This document shows, piece by piece, positions 1-8,239 of a stretch of DNA of 64,000 nucleotides (position 1 is the first letter of the stretch; every line of letters starts with the position of its first letter). The stretch comes from Acidobacteriaceae bacterium (GTDB lineage: Bacteria; Acidobacteriota; Terriglobia; Terriglobales; Acidobacteriaceae). The notes below the pieces were generated by a model. The model did not search any database. It saw only the letters and a list, made by a program, of their open reading frames with translations, and had not been told where the DNA came from. The position numbers were made by a program, and so were the translations under genes. The stretch covers positions 1 through 64,000 of the forward strand of contig PKUV01000038.1 of NCBI GenBank assembly GCA_003131315.1. The letters run 5' to 3'.

Positions 1-467
1 GAGCGCTGAAAATGGCTTTGGGGCAGCTTCGAGGTCCGTCTTGGGAGACGGGCACACCTCTTCACTGCCCCAATCAGATTCCTATTATCCCGCAAGGTGG
101 GTTGGAAGTCTGTGACACGTGGCACGGATGTTGGTGATGAAAGAGGCGGGATTGTGTAGGGACGGACGCCCTCGCGAGCCTGCCCTGAGCTTGCCGAAGG
201 GTCCAGCGGAGCGAAGCTCCGCAGCGATTGTGCTTTGACCCATCCTGAGGGCGGAGCGCTTTGGGGTGGAACAGGGCTTCCAGCCCTGCATTGACCTGCT
301 TCTGTCCAACCGGCTTCAACCGCCGAGGTCAGACTGCCGCCCAGCAAAATGTCACGGTGCACACACCCGCCCCCAAAAACCGCAAGGAACGGGGCACCCC
401 CAGTTCATTAGGAGAAATCTTTCGAGATATACTTCTCGGCCAAAGGCCGGGGAACCCGGCACCAACC
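1..467. other. No convincing gene; repeat-like DNA
   Basis: I see no supported gene here. The stretch holds repeat-like pieces: a GTAGGGACGG segment near 157, a CCCTGAGCTTGCCGAAGGG palindrome near 183-201, and GGAGCGAAGCTCC near 208-220. Open frames across it lack protein-like composition. It probably contains the promoter of the membrane protein that starts at 468. Confidence 0.5.
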
Positions 468-893
468 ATGTCCTGGTACTGGAATGAAATTGGCGACAAG
501 GACTCGGCCAAATATGCCACGACGACGGCCGTGTGGATCAGTTACTTGATTGCCGCCGCGGACGCACTGATGGCCATCCTGAGCCTCGCCTACCACAGGC
601 CCATCATAGGACTAAACGGTTGGGCTTTGCTGGATGCCGGTCTGTTTGCGGTCGTCGGCTGGCGGATCGGTCGCTTGTCTCGTGCTTGGGCTGTCGTCGG
701 TCTTTCTCTCTACCTGCTGGAAGCATTGGCCTCAATTCGAACTCGCGGGTTTGCCGTTGGCAGTCTCGGTCCTGGCATGGTGGCCATCGTGTTCCTGATT
801 GCTTACCTCAACGCCCTGCGCGGAACATTCGCCTATCACAAATACGTCAAACTCCATGCAGCCCAGCCCACGGAGTCCGTGCAAGCGGGATGA
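468..893 (+). CDS. Small multi-pass membrane protein, unknown function
   Basis: A protein of 141 residues starting MSWYWNEIGDKDSAKYATTT. It is largely hydrophobic, with about four membrane-spanning stretches (near residues 24-44, 48-62, 68-86 and 98-118) and a short polar C-terminus. The frame stays open upstream to 261, but that part is repeat-like, so the ATG at 468 was chosen; no strong ribosome binding site decides it. The gene converges on the DUF4062-STAND gene with a 19-base gap. I do not recognise a family. A role as a partner of the neighbour cannot be excluded, but nothing in the sequence shows one. Confidence 0.6.
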   Translation: MSWYWNEIGDKDSAKYATTTAVWISYLIAAADALMAILSLAYHRPIIGLNGWALLDAGLFAVVGWRIGRLSRAWAVVGLSLYLLEALASIRTRGFAVGSLGPGMVAIVFLIAYLNALRGTFAYHKYVKLHAAQPTESVQAG

Positions 894-912
894 AGGACCA
901 GCCGGGCACGAT

Positions 913-3900
913 TCATGAGCCGATCGAGCGCTTCAGAGCCGTCGAGAGACCAGCCAGTTCGCCGTTACTAGGGAATGCGGCAACTTGGCTTTTGATTCTC
1001 TCACGATGCTGGGCAAAATAGTCGTTTGGTTCTCCTTGGAATGGGCCGGATGAAAACGAGTGGGCGTCTCCCACGAACGCTTCTATCACCTCTTGCTGAT
1101 TTGCTCCGGACAGCTTTCCCAAAAGTGCTCTCGCAAAATCGGGCTGAGTGAAGGCAAGTCGTCTAGAAGAGCGTCTAATGAGCGTCGCGATTTGCTTTGT
1201 GCGTTGCGTGTTGCTGTCGTCGCAAGCAGTAACGAGCAGATTCAGGATCCCGTCGTCTGCGCCACTGATCATCCAAAAGAGCTTCGCGTAGCCTTCCGAC
1301 TCTTCATCTAACGTGAAATAAACGTCAAGACATTTTTTTGCCAACCGGAGGCGATCCACGGCTTCCAAAGATGCGAACGATACATCTCCGTGTACGCTAC
1401 CCAGAGATCGATAGTTCCACTTGCCCTGCTTCCGCGCTTTTTGCTCCATGGCGATGCGCTCAAGAAGAAGATCTAGCACCTGATCAGGAAACAGCATGAG
1501 TAGGCGACTGAGAAAACGCGGCAGTGTTCCCTGATCTGCGTCAAAATCCTCGACATTCGAAAACTGTTCCAATAAGCGTGAAGCATCGCGCGGAGTGAGC
1601 AAGGACAACGGAATCCCGTAGGGACCAAACGCATCAGCAAGGTGCGTCGCAACGTACGCGTCACCCGCGACATCTACTGACAACGCAGCGTCGAGAAGGT
1701 CGGACCGTAGATGCGCATTCTTCCCCATGTAAGCAATTGCCTGGAGAGCGAGGCCCTTAACCCAAGCGTCCGGATATGCGAGAAATGCTTTGATCTGTGC
1801 AATGTCTTCTACGGTGGCATTATCGGAATAGACTCGCACTGCCGCCGCGGCAGCCCGGACGCAGCCAACCGATTGGCCGCCAAGGATCATGCGTGCGCGG
1901 GGATGGAATTCTTGCGGCGCATGAGAATGTAAGGCATCAAGAACCCTGCTCAGCTGTGTCACGAGACTTTCCAACTGCTCATCCGCAAGAAGCTGGTCGG
2001 TGAGCGCGCTGAGAAATTCAGAGTCGCTGGCAAATGTGTGCACAAGTCTCTGAAAGCCACGAGGCTCAATCTGACAGGCAATCGCGGTCTTGATATCAGC
2101 GATTAGAAGAGCAGCTCGACTGGCTGGTGCAAGCGTGGCGGCTAACGCGTCGTGAGCCTCTTGCATAAGGTGACGAATCTGCAGGTCCCAAGAGTCTGCG
2201 TCGAAGTCCCTCGTCAGAATGGGAAGGCCTGTGTCTCCGGCGCATAACGCGTCGAATATGACAAGTTCGGGATCGCGCACCAGCTTGGCTAATGCCGCAT
2301 AAGCGGCATCGCGGACGGGCTCTGGGCAGTTTATCCCGGTTCCTGATCGAATCGCGTTATACGCCCGGGCACGTACAGCTATGCTGGCCGGTTGTTGCAA
2401 GCGATGCCACAGGATATCTAACGCCTGTAACCGTTCCGCGTTCTGCCATGCGATTTCGCTTTCCGGTGACTCCCTAACCACGCGATTTAGATATTGATGA
2501 AGTAGCGATCCAAGTGATCGGGCTGCTTTGACCGCCAAAACGTCCCTCTTCGACGACAACGAAAATTCCAAGAAGTCTAACGCGTTCTGTCTAAGAGGAC
2601 CTACAGCCGCTATGTTGAGTCCGAAGCCACCAAATCTTATAACGTTGTCGCTGTATTCAGTAAACTCCCCCTCATGTTCCAACAACATGTCGATCAACGC
2701 GATCGGGGTAAACTCCCGCTCGAAGGCATCCTCCCGTTGGCTCAGACGAATCGCTTGCAACAGCATCGCGAAGTTAAAGGCTGGCCAACCATGAAGATCG
2801 TATGACGCGAGACGCTTAAGCACGGCCTTGGCACCACCGGAATCAGAAGTGCCCCCTCTTTCCTGCTTGGAGATTTCCCACAGCAGGTCTACCGATCTTT
2901 CAAGATGGGTCAGATGGTGAGCTGTGGCTTCTAGCAGTCTAGGCATGGCTTCCACGACGTATGCCTGGCTAGCCCTGTGTCTAGTAGCCGCACTTTCTTC
3001 GGGCACAATCGGCTGCCTTAAGGCTAGATTTATAAGGCTCAGAATGTGGTCGGGTTGGTACACCGCGGCAGAGGACAGCTCATCGAAAATGTGGTGGCGA
3101 CCATATTCGTCGCCGTTCAAGAAATCATTCTCTATCTGTTCCCAAATCCCCGACAGCAGATCTAGGCCATATCCATTTCGTTCAAGACGCCAGTCCAATT
3201 CGGAGAGGTTCCGCATGAGATTGCGAAAAAAGACCCCGCCGAACGAGGCGTAAACATGGTCGGCATATTGGGTGCTTCGTTTTGACTTCCCGACACAGCG
3301 ATCTTCTAGAACAAAGTCCGACACTACGTCTGGCAAGACCCGGATTGGGTTCCCTCTTCGGGTCACAATTCCGGTCGCTCCCAGCGCGTCGAGCGTAGAC
3401 AGGATCTCATCACGGCGTCTGTTCAAAAACCCTTCTGCTCCAGCTAGGAAAGCCTCGCTATCCACATCAACTGGGCCAAGCGCCGCAATCAGCTCCAAAA
3501 GAGGTCGCGTCGGGCTGATTGCAAATGTCGGGCCCTCCAACCGCAACTCGTCCAAAAACCGAGTGAAGACGGTGCTTCGGAAGTCCTCGATGTTACTGAG
3601 TTCTGCGGGAACGACGCGTCGCGAGGCGATCAGCCTTCCTCCTGCGACAATCACAAGCGGAGTGTTACCTGCAACCTCGACCAGGGACTCGGCGTAGATA
3701 TCAAAGGCTTTGCCGAGAACTTCCCTAGCGAGGGCTAAGGCCTGCTCTTTGGTGAGCTCCTGCAATTCCGGCACGATTGCAATTTCAGACGGATCCAGAT
3801 CCCTGTATAGGGGCTGCGTCAACATTGCGACTGCACCCGGGCGCGTGGATAGAACCAATTTCATGGGGCGACGCCGGCGGAAATCCTTGAACAGCTGAGC

Positions 3901-4737
3901 AACACGCCCCATACTCTCGGAACGGTGCGCGTCGTCAACAATCAGCACGACTGAACCCGTTGGAACTTCCTTATCAGAGTCTGCGTGCCATAGAGGCTCG
4001 TCTTTCAGGAACACAACTTGCCTTTCCCGAATTGTCCCCGTCCAGTCGTGCAGGAGTTTGCTCTTGCCTATACCACCCCGACCACTGACGACACATATCG
4101 ACTGCGAATCGCTCACCAGAAACGAGTTCAGGGCTTGAAGTTCCTGTTCGCGTCCAAACAATGAAGTTGTGAAGTCGAGTATAGGGGTCGCACTTTGGGG
4201 AGCTTTCGACGCAAAGAACTCTGCCGCAGACGAAAACGTCTTCCGTGCACCGGGTCGGCCTTGGTTCTCCCACTTTTCCAAAGACTGGATGACAGCTAAT
4301 GCGAGCTCGTCAGAAGTGGTAAAAGGTTCCCAAGTGCATCTAGCGCCTACCTCAGCTCGAAAATTCGCAAGCGTCTTGGCCTTGATTGGTGATCGTTCAT
4401 CATTCAACCATTCCTTGCGGCTGCTCCAAGGCCACCTTTTCGCTTGTTTCACAAAAGCCAGAACATGCCTACCGAGCGTGACAGCCTCGGAGTATTCGGC
4501 GGATGTGTATGTCATCCCTGAATTATTGGGAAGCAACGAGCCCGCTTTGAAGCCAATCACTAAGATCATTACGTCAGAATCGCGAAGATGCTGCAGAGCC
4601 GTGTCGAGGGGCGTGGAGGGTGTCGCGAGAAAGTCCTCCATTGCGAGAACGGACTGGCGCTTTCGTCGCAGGGCTTTCAGCACGGCTTCCCGCTCCGCGA
4701 CTAGGTCCGTAAAGGTTGAACTGAGAAAGACTTTCAT
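913..4737 (-). CDS. DUF4062-STAND NTPase with long helical C-terminus
   Basis: A 1274-residue cytoplasmic protein. Residues 1-100 match the DUF4062 pattern (start MKVFLSSTFTDLVAERE, then a Rossmann-like strand DVMILVIG). This domain is known at the N-terminus of STAND/NACHT-type signalling ATPases. A P-loop GRGGIGKS lies at about 219-226, a Walker B VVLIVDDAHR at 263-272 and a sensor STRPG at 297-301, as in NB-ARC-like ATPases. From about 450 to the end the protein is rich in helices and probably forms an ARM/HEAT-like ligand-sensing superhelix. The ATG is preceded by GAGGT. It is a single gene flanked by a convergent membrane protein and parB, and its base composition looks less GC-rich than its neighbours, which fits transfer. 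By analogy with Avs and bacterial NLR-like proteins it may be an antiphage sensor; that is inference. Confidence 0.85.
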   Translation of the reverse strand: MKVFLSSTFTDLVAEREAVLKALRRKRQSVLAMEDFLATPSTPLDTALQHLRDSDVMILVIGFKAGSLLPNNSGMTYTSAEYSEAVTLGRHVLAFVKQAKRWPWSSRKEWLNDERSPIKAKTLANFRAEVGARCTWEPFTTSDELALAVIQSLEKWENQGRPGARKTFSSAAEFFASKAPQSATPILDFTTSLFGREQELQALNSFLVSDSQSICVVSGRGGIGKSKLLHDWTGTIRERQVVFLKDEPLWHADSDKEVPTGSVVLIVDDAHRSESMGRVAQLFKDFRRRRPMKLVLSTRPGAVAMLTQPLYRDLDPSEIAIVPELQELTKEQALALAREVLGKAFDIYAESLVEVAGNTPLVIVAGGRLIASRRVVPAELSNIEDFRSTVFTRFLDELRLEGPTFAISPTRPLLELIAALGPVDVDSEAFLAGAEGFLNRRRDEILSTLDALGATGIVTRRGNPIRVLPDVVSDFVLEDRCVGKSKRSTQYADHVYASFGGVFFRNLMRNLSELDWRLERNGYGLDLLSGIWEQIENDFLNGDEYGRHHIFDELSSAAVYQPDHILSLINLALRQPIVPEESAATRHRASQAYVVEAMPRLLEATAHHLTHLERSVDLLWEISKQERGGTSDSGGAKAVLKRLASYDLHGWPAFNFAMLLQAIRLSQREDAFEREFTPIALIDMLLEHEGEFTEYSDNVIRFGGFGLNIAAVGPLRQNALDFLEFSLSSKRDVLAVKAARSLGSLLHQYLNRVVRESPESEIAWQNAERLQALDILWHRLQQPASIAVRARAYNAIRSGTGINCPEPVRDAAYAALAKLVRDPELVIFDALCAGDTGLPILTRDFDADSWDLQIRHLMQEAHDALAATLAPASRAALLIADIKTAIACQIEPRGFQRLVHTFASDSEFLSALTDQLLADEQLESLVTQLSRVLDALHSHAPQEFHPRARMILGGQSVGCVRAAAAAVRVYSDNATVEDIAQIKAFLAYPDAWVKGLALQAIAYMGKNAHLRSDLLDAALSVDVAGDAYVATHLADAFGPYGIPLSLLTPRDASRLLEQFSNVEDFDADQGTLPRFLSRLLMLFPDQVLDLLLERIAMEQKARKQGKWNYRSLGSVHGDVSFASLEAVDRLRLAKKCLDVYFTLDEESEGYAKLFWMISGADDGILNLLVTACDDSNTQRTKQIATLIRRSSRRLAFTQPDFARALLGKLSGANQQEVIEAFVGDAHSFSSGPFQGEPNDYFAQHRERIKSQVAAFPSNGELAGLSTALKRSIGS

Positions 4738-4838
4738 TGCTGGCCTACCTCTTCATGGGTGGGGCGTGGCCCGAGCTTCATCCCATCCTAAACTCCGAAG
4801 GCTGCCCTGCCTGAGCCCCGTTTGGTGCAGGGATGTTC

Positions 4839-4855
4839 GTGGTTGTACTAACCAC
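4839..4855. other. Hairpin upstream of the STAND gene
   Basis: GTGGTTGTACTAACCAC forms a 6-bp stem with a 5-base loop, between the STAND gene start and the parB terminator. It could be an operator or part of a divergent control region. No promoter could be assigned with confidence. Confidence 0.3.
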
Positions 4856-4868
4856 TAATCACTGCCTC

Positions 4869-4899
4869 AAAACAAAAGGCCCCGCCTCGCGGCGGGACC
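4869..4899 (-). terminator. Intrinsic terminator after parB
   Basis: Read on the minus strand, a GC-rich stem (GGTCCCGCC pairing with GGCGGGGCC, loop GCGA) is followed by CTTTTGTTTTG. It lies about 30 bases past the parB stop codon, which fits a Rho-independent terminator for the parA-parB transcript. Confidence 0.75.
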
Positions 4900-4929
4900 G
4901 CGGGACTCTCTGATTTTCACGAGCAGCAA

Positions 4930-6081
4930 CTAGGCACTGCCGGGCACCTTTCCCTTCAGCATCCTCACCACCCGATCAAAATCCTCCAGCGTCCCGTACT
5001 CGATCGTGATCTTCCCTTTTCCCTTCCGGTCCCGGATCCGCACCCTCATTCCCAGCACTGTCTCCAGCGTTCGCTGCGCCGCCCGCACATTCGGATCCAC
5101 CCACCGCGCTCCGCTCTGCTTCCGCTCTTCGGGCACGCCCATCGGGACGTTGATGTCCAGCACCATCTCTTCCAGGAGCACCACCGACATCTTCTTCGTG
5201 ATCGCCACCTTCGCCACTTTCGAGATCTGGCTGTCGTCATGCAACGAGAGCAACACCCGCGCGTGGCTGTACGTCAGGTCTCCCTTTCGCAGCGCCGTGA
5301 GCACGTCGATCGGCAGCTTCAGCAACCGCAGGTAATTCGATACCTGCTCCCGCGACACGCCCACCCGCTTCCCAATCTCTTCCTGCGTCAGTTTGAATTC
5401 CGTGCTCAGGTTTGCGAAGGCCGCCGCCTGGTCCAGGCAGTCCAGGTCCTCGCGCTGCAGGTTCTCCACCAGCGTCATCTCCGCCGCCTGCTGCTCCGAA
5501 ACCCGCTTCACGATTACCGGGATCGTCGTCTTCCCCGCCAGCTTCGAGGCGCGCAACCGCCGCTCGCCCAAAATCAGGATGAACCGCCCCTCGCTCCCCG
5601 GACGCACCATGATCGGCTGCAACACTCCCTGCACCTGGATCGAATTTGCCAGTTCCTCGAGTAACTCCGGTTCGAACTCCTTTCGCGTCTGGTGCGGATT
5701 GTGGTCGATCTGATCCATCGCCAGCCGAAACACCTGCTCCCCATCCGCAGTCCGCCCCGCAGCCACCGCCTGCAACTCGTCCAAGGTCCCAGACACCGCC
5801 GAGCCCTCCACAGCGTCTGGCGCTGACGGGGGACGGGCGGGGGCGCCCGTCGCTCCACTAGACGGAGAGGCAAACGCCGCGTCTGGTGCGGGCGCCCCGT
5901 CCTTCCGCGCACTTTGCGGAAGGGTGGGAACTGTCGGCACCGTCACCACCCGTGGCCCCGGCAGCAGAGACTCCAGCCCTCGCCCCAAAGCCCGTCGCTT
6001 CTCAGCCAGCTTCTCGCTAACCTTTTCCGGCCCAGTCTTCTCCGCCGTCTTATCGACCGCCGCCGCATTCGATGTAGTCAT
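4930..6081 (-). CDS. parB: Chromosome-partitioning protein ParB
   Basis: A 383-residue ParB/Spo0J-family CTPase that loads at parS sites and spreads along DNA. The order is an N-terminal ParA-activating segment (ALGRGLESLL at 31-40), a Pro/Ala-rich linker (50-95), the CTP-binding domain with GERRLRA at 172-178 and ENLQRED at 206-212, then a helix-turn-helix (TQEEIGKRVGVSREQVSNYL, about 232-251) and a C-terminal dimer domain. The frame runs 30 codons further upstream, but that part is a heptamer repeat. The ATG at 6081 has AGGGAG about 8 bases upstream and was chosen. It follows parA. The linker contains a GC-rich palindromic repeat (near 5820-5855) also seen in intergenic DNA elsewhere in the window. 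Confidence 0.97.
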   Translation of the reverse strand: MTTSNAAAVDKTAEKTGPEKVSEKLAEKRRALGRGLESLLPGPRVVTVPTVPTLPQSARKDGAPAPDAAFASPSSGATGAPARPPSAPDAVEGSAVSGTLDELQAVAAGRTADGEQVFRLAMDQIDHNPHQTRKEFEPELLEELANSIQVQGVLQPIMVRPGSEGRFILILGERRLRASKLAGKTTIPVIVKRVSEQQAAEMTLVENLQREDLDCLDQAAAFANLSTEFKLTQEEIGKRVGVSREQVSNYLRLLKLPIDVLTALRKGDLTYSHARVLLSLHDDSQISKVAKVAITKKMSVVLLEEMVLDINVPMGVPEERKQSGARWVDPNVRAAQRTLETVLGMRVRIRDRKGKGKITIEYGTLEDFDRVVRMLKGKVPGSA

Positions 6082-6112
6082 CAAGCAATCTCCCTGGTCT
6101 AACTTGTTTTCT

Positions 6113-6153
6113 GAGAACTGAGAACTGAGAACTGAGAACTGAGAACTGAGAAC
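6113..6153. repeat. Heptamer array GAGAACT x5.9 upstream of parB
   Basis: Five full copies and one partial copy of GAGAACT lie head to tail between parA and parB, just upstream of the parB ribosome binding site. A degenerate relative (CGGTTCTCGGTTCTCAG) lies near 8128-8144. This is one member of the window-wide class of heptamer arrays; no inverted partner array is seen here. Confidence 0.9.
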
Positions 6154-6203
6154 CTGCCAATCCGCAAACATATCGACGTATATAAATATTTACGTCCATA
6201 AAT

Positions 6204-6998
6204 CTAAGCCGCTTCCCCCGGCCCGCTCACCACCCCCGCCTGCCGGTCCAGGATCTCCTTCGCCAGCCGTATGTAGCTCTCCGCCCCCCGCGACCGCACG
6301 TCATACACCAGCGCCGGCAGCCCGTGGCTCGGAGCCTCCGCCAGCCGTATGTTCCGCGGGATCGTCGTCGTGCACAGCTTCTCTCCGAAGTATTTCTTCA
6401 GCTCCTCCGCCACCTGCTGCGCCAGGTTCGTCCGCTCATCGAACATCGTAAGCACCACGCCCTCAACCGCCAGCGTAGGATTCAGCTCCACCCGTATCCT
6501 CTCGATGGTGTCGAGCAACTCCGACACACCCTCGAGCGCGAAGTACTCCGCTTGCATCGGGATCAGCACCCCGTCCGCGGCGACGAGCGCGTTCAACGTA
6601 AGCAGATCGAGCGCCGGCGGACAGTCCAGCACGATGAACTGAAAGCGATCGCGCAAGCTTGCGAGCGCATCGCGCAGACGATACTCGCGCCGCTCCGCCC
6701 CCACCAGCTCGATGTTGGCACCGATCAAATTCTTGTGCGATGGAATCAGCCAGAGCTGTTCGAGCTCAGTGAGCTGCAACGCCTCCTCAGCGGAGGCCAC
6801 GCCCATGATCACGTCGTAGATGCTGATGCGCTCCGGATTTTTCACCAGGCCCAGACCGCTGGTTGAGTTGGACTGCGGATCGCAGTCAACCAGCAGCGTG
6901 TTGACCTCGGCAGCGGCGAGTGAGGCGGCAAGGTTGATGGCAGTCGTAGTCTTGCCGACGCCACCCTTCTGGTTGGTAATTGCGATGACACGTCCCAT
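6204..6998 (-). CDS. parA: Chromosome-partitioning ATPase ParA
   Basis: A 264-residue ParA/Soj/MinD-type ATPase that works with ParB on parS to segregate the origin region. The deviant Walker A KGGVGKTT is at 11-18, followed by a Walker A' strand (LLVDCDPQSNSTSGL) and Walker B (FIVLDCPPALDLLT). Length and motifs are typical. The frame is open 26 codons further upstream, but the conserved family start MGRVIAITNQKGGVGKTT places the ATG at 6998. The three parS sites lie 85-205 bases upstream, in the interval between rsmG and parA. Confidence 0.97.
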   Translation of the reverse strand: MGRVIAITNQKGGVGKTTTAINLAASLAAAEVNTLLVDCDPQSNSTSGLGLVKNPERISIYDVIMGVASAEEALQLTELEQLWLIPSHKNLIGANIELVGAERREYRLRDALASLRDRFQFIVLDCPPALDLLTLNALVAADGVLIPMQAEYFALEGVSELLDTIERIRVELNPTLAVEGVVLTMFDERTNLAQQVAEELKKYFGEKLCTTTIPRNIRLAEAPSHGLPALVYDVRSRGAESYIRLAKEILDRQAGVVSGPGEAA

Positions 6999-7082
6999 GA
7001 TTTTATTTTCTGTGTGTTGCGCGTCAGAATATGCGAACGCATCCGCGAAATCAATGCCAGATTTTTGTGCAACCACGACGAG

Positions 7083-7098
7083 TGTTTCACGTGAAACA
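7083..7098. promoter_or_regulatory. parS site 1
   Basis: TGTTTCACGTGAAACA, the canonical 16-bp palindromic ParB binding site, with no mismatch to consensus. Confidence 0.97.
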
Positions 7099-7129
7099 CT
7101 CGGCTCGTTTCGAACTACATCGTGCGATG

Positions 7130-7145
7130 TGTTTCACGTGAAACA
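7130..7145. promoter_or_regulatory. parS site 2
   Basis: A second perfect TGTTTCACGTGAAACA palindrome, 31 bases after the first. Confidence 0.97.
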
Positions 7146-7186
7146 CATCGTGACTTGGGATGGTTCGAGGTTGCAATATGGAGAAG

Positions 7187-7202
7187 TGTTTCACGTGAAA
7201 CA
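7187..7202. promoter_or_regulatory. parS site 3
   Basis: A third perfect TGTTTCACGTGAAACA palindrome. The three site starts are 47 and 57 bases apart, forming a compact parS cluster upstream of parA. Confidence 0.97.
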
Positions 7203-7216
7203 CTCTTACTGGCATC

Positions 7217-7290
7217 GTCTCATAATGAGACTACACAATAACTTACCACTTGCCCCATACAATTCGGCTCTAACTTGGAATTAAATTCCA
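7217..7290. promoter_or_regulatory. Two 15-bp inverted repeats between rsmG and parA
   Basis: GTCTCATAATGAGAC (7217-7231) and TGGAATTAAATTCCA (7276-7290) are both palindromes with 7-base arms around one central base. They sit in an AT-richer stretch between the rsmG stop and the parS cluster. They could be operators or an rsmG terminator region; no T-run is present. Confidence 0.4.
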
Positions 7291-7323
7291 CTACAAGCTT
7301 CGCAAAGCAAGCTATTTACCACT

Positions 7324-8055
7324 TCACTCACGTACACCAATCGACAACACTCTTGTATGTGACTGGGGGACTGGTATTGGTGAGTGCCATTTCAGGGTGG
7401 TTAGGGTTGTTAGGTGGGGGATCTGGGCGGCTCCTATTAGCAGGGCTAGGGTTGCGCTGGGAGCCAGAAAAGTTACGGCTTGGGGGAGGATGGTGTCGAA
7501 GCGCTCTACGGCTCGGAGGGTTACGATGTCGGGGCGGGGGAAGCCGGGGAGGGCGGCGAGGACTTCGGCTCGGTCGGTGATTACATTGATGTTGGTCAAT
7601 GTAAGTGCGCGGGCCACTTCGCGGAGGAAGGCGGCCTTCTTGTGATTCGATTCGACCAGCGTCAGGTGGATGTGCGGGGCCCAGAGCTTCAGGGGAAGGG
7701 CGGGGAATCCGGCGCCGGAGCCGATGTCGAGGACGCGTGGAGTGCCGTGGGCGGTGGGCAGTGGGCAGTGGGCAGTAGAACCACTCACACCTCCTGGCCT
7801 CGACGCGAGGCAAAAAGCAGGTCCTTCGCTTCGCTCAGGATGACAGGGTTTTGGGAAGAGGTGGCGGGCGAGGAAGAAGGACTCGCCGAAGTGGCGGGTT
7901 ACGATTTCTTCTGGATGGCGGATGGCGGTCAGGTTGATGCGGGCGTTCCAGCGGAGTAATAGATCGATGTATATCGATATTTGATCGAGCTGGGATTCGG
8001 GAAGCGATGGTTCGAGGAAAGGTTCGAGGAGAGCGGCGATGCGGGCGGTGTCCAT
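7324..8055 (-). CDS. rsmG: 16S rRNA (guanine527-N7)-methyltransferase RsmG with repeat insertion
   Basis: A SAM-dependent methyltransferase of 243 residues that modifies 16S rRNA. The N-terminal helical part (LLLRWNARINLTAIRHPEEIVTRHF) and the SAM loop DIGSGAGFP (110-118) identify it. Between them, about residues 69-104 have no counterpart in the family: they read CHPERSEGPAFCLASRPGG and then TAHCPLPTAHG. The DNA of this part (7744-7851) consists of two repeat types found elsewhere, the HPERSEG palindrome arm and a GTGGGCA-type heptamer array. The frame is kept, so the protein may carry the insert as a surface loop. Its place beside parS/parA is the usual one. Confidence 0.93.
   Translation of the reverse strand: MDTARIAALLEPFLEPSLPESQLDQISIYIDLLLRWNARINLTAIRHPEEIVTRHFGESFFLARHLFPKPCHPERSEGPAFCLASRPGGVSGSTAHCPLPTAHGTPRVLDIGSGAGFPALPLKLWAPHIHLTLVESNHKKAAFLREVARALTLTNINVITDRAEVLAALPGFPRPDIVTLRAVERFDTILPQAVTFLAPSATLALLIGAAQIPHLTTLTTLKWHSPIPVPQSHTRVLSIGVRE
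7744..7851. repeat. Two repeats in frame inside rsmG
   Basis: Bases 7817-7845 match one 29-base arm of the palindrome at 47166-47238. Bases 7745-7779 are five heptamers of the GTGGGCA type. Together they add about 36 codons to rsmG without breaking its frame. Confidence 0.85.
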
Positions 8056-8239
8056 GGAGAACCTGGAGAGATTCTAGCGGGAGCGATTGCGGAAGTGCAG
8101 TTTCTCAGTCCTGTTTCGCCGTTCCCGGTTCTCGGTTCTCAGTCGGGCTGCGGCATTTACGCCAGATCCCCTCTTGTTGAACCGGGTGAAGCGATCCCTG
8201 CCTGCCTTTCGGGCGCATTCCCGCCCGCCCTCCAGCTAC

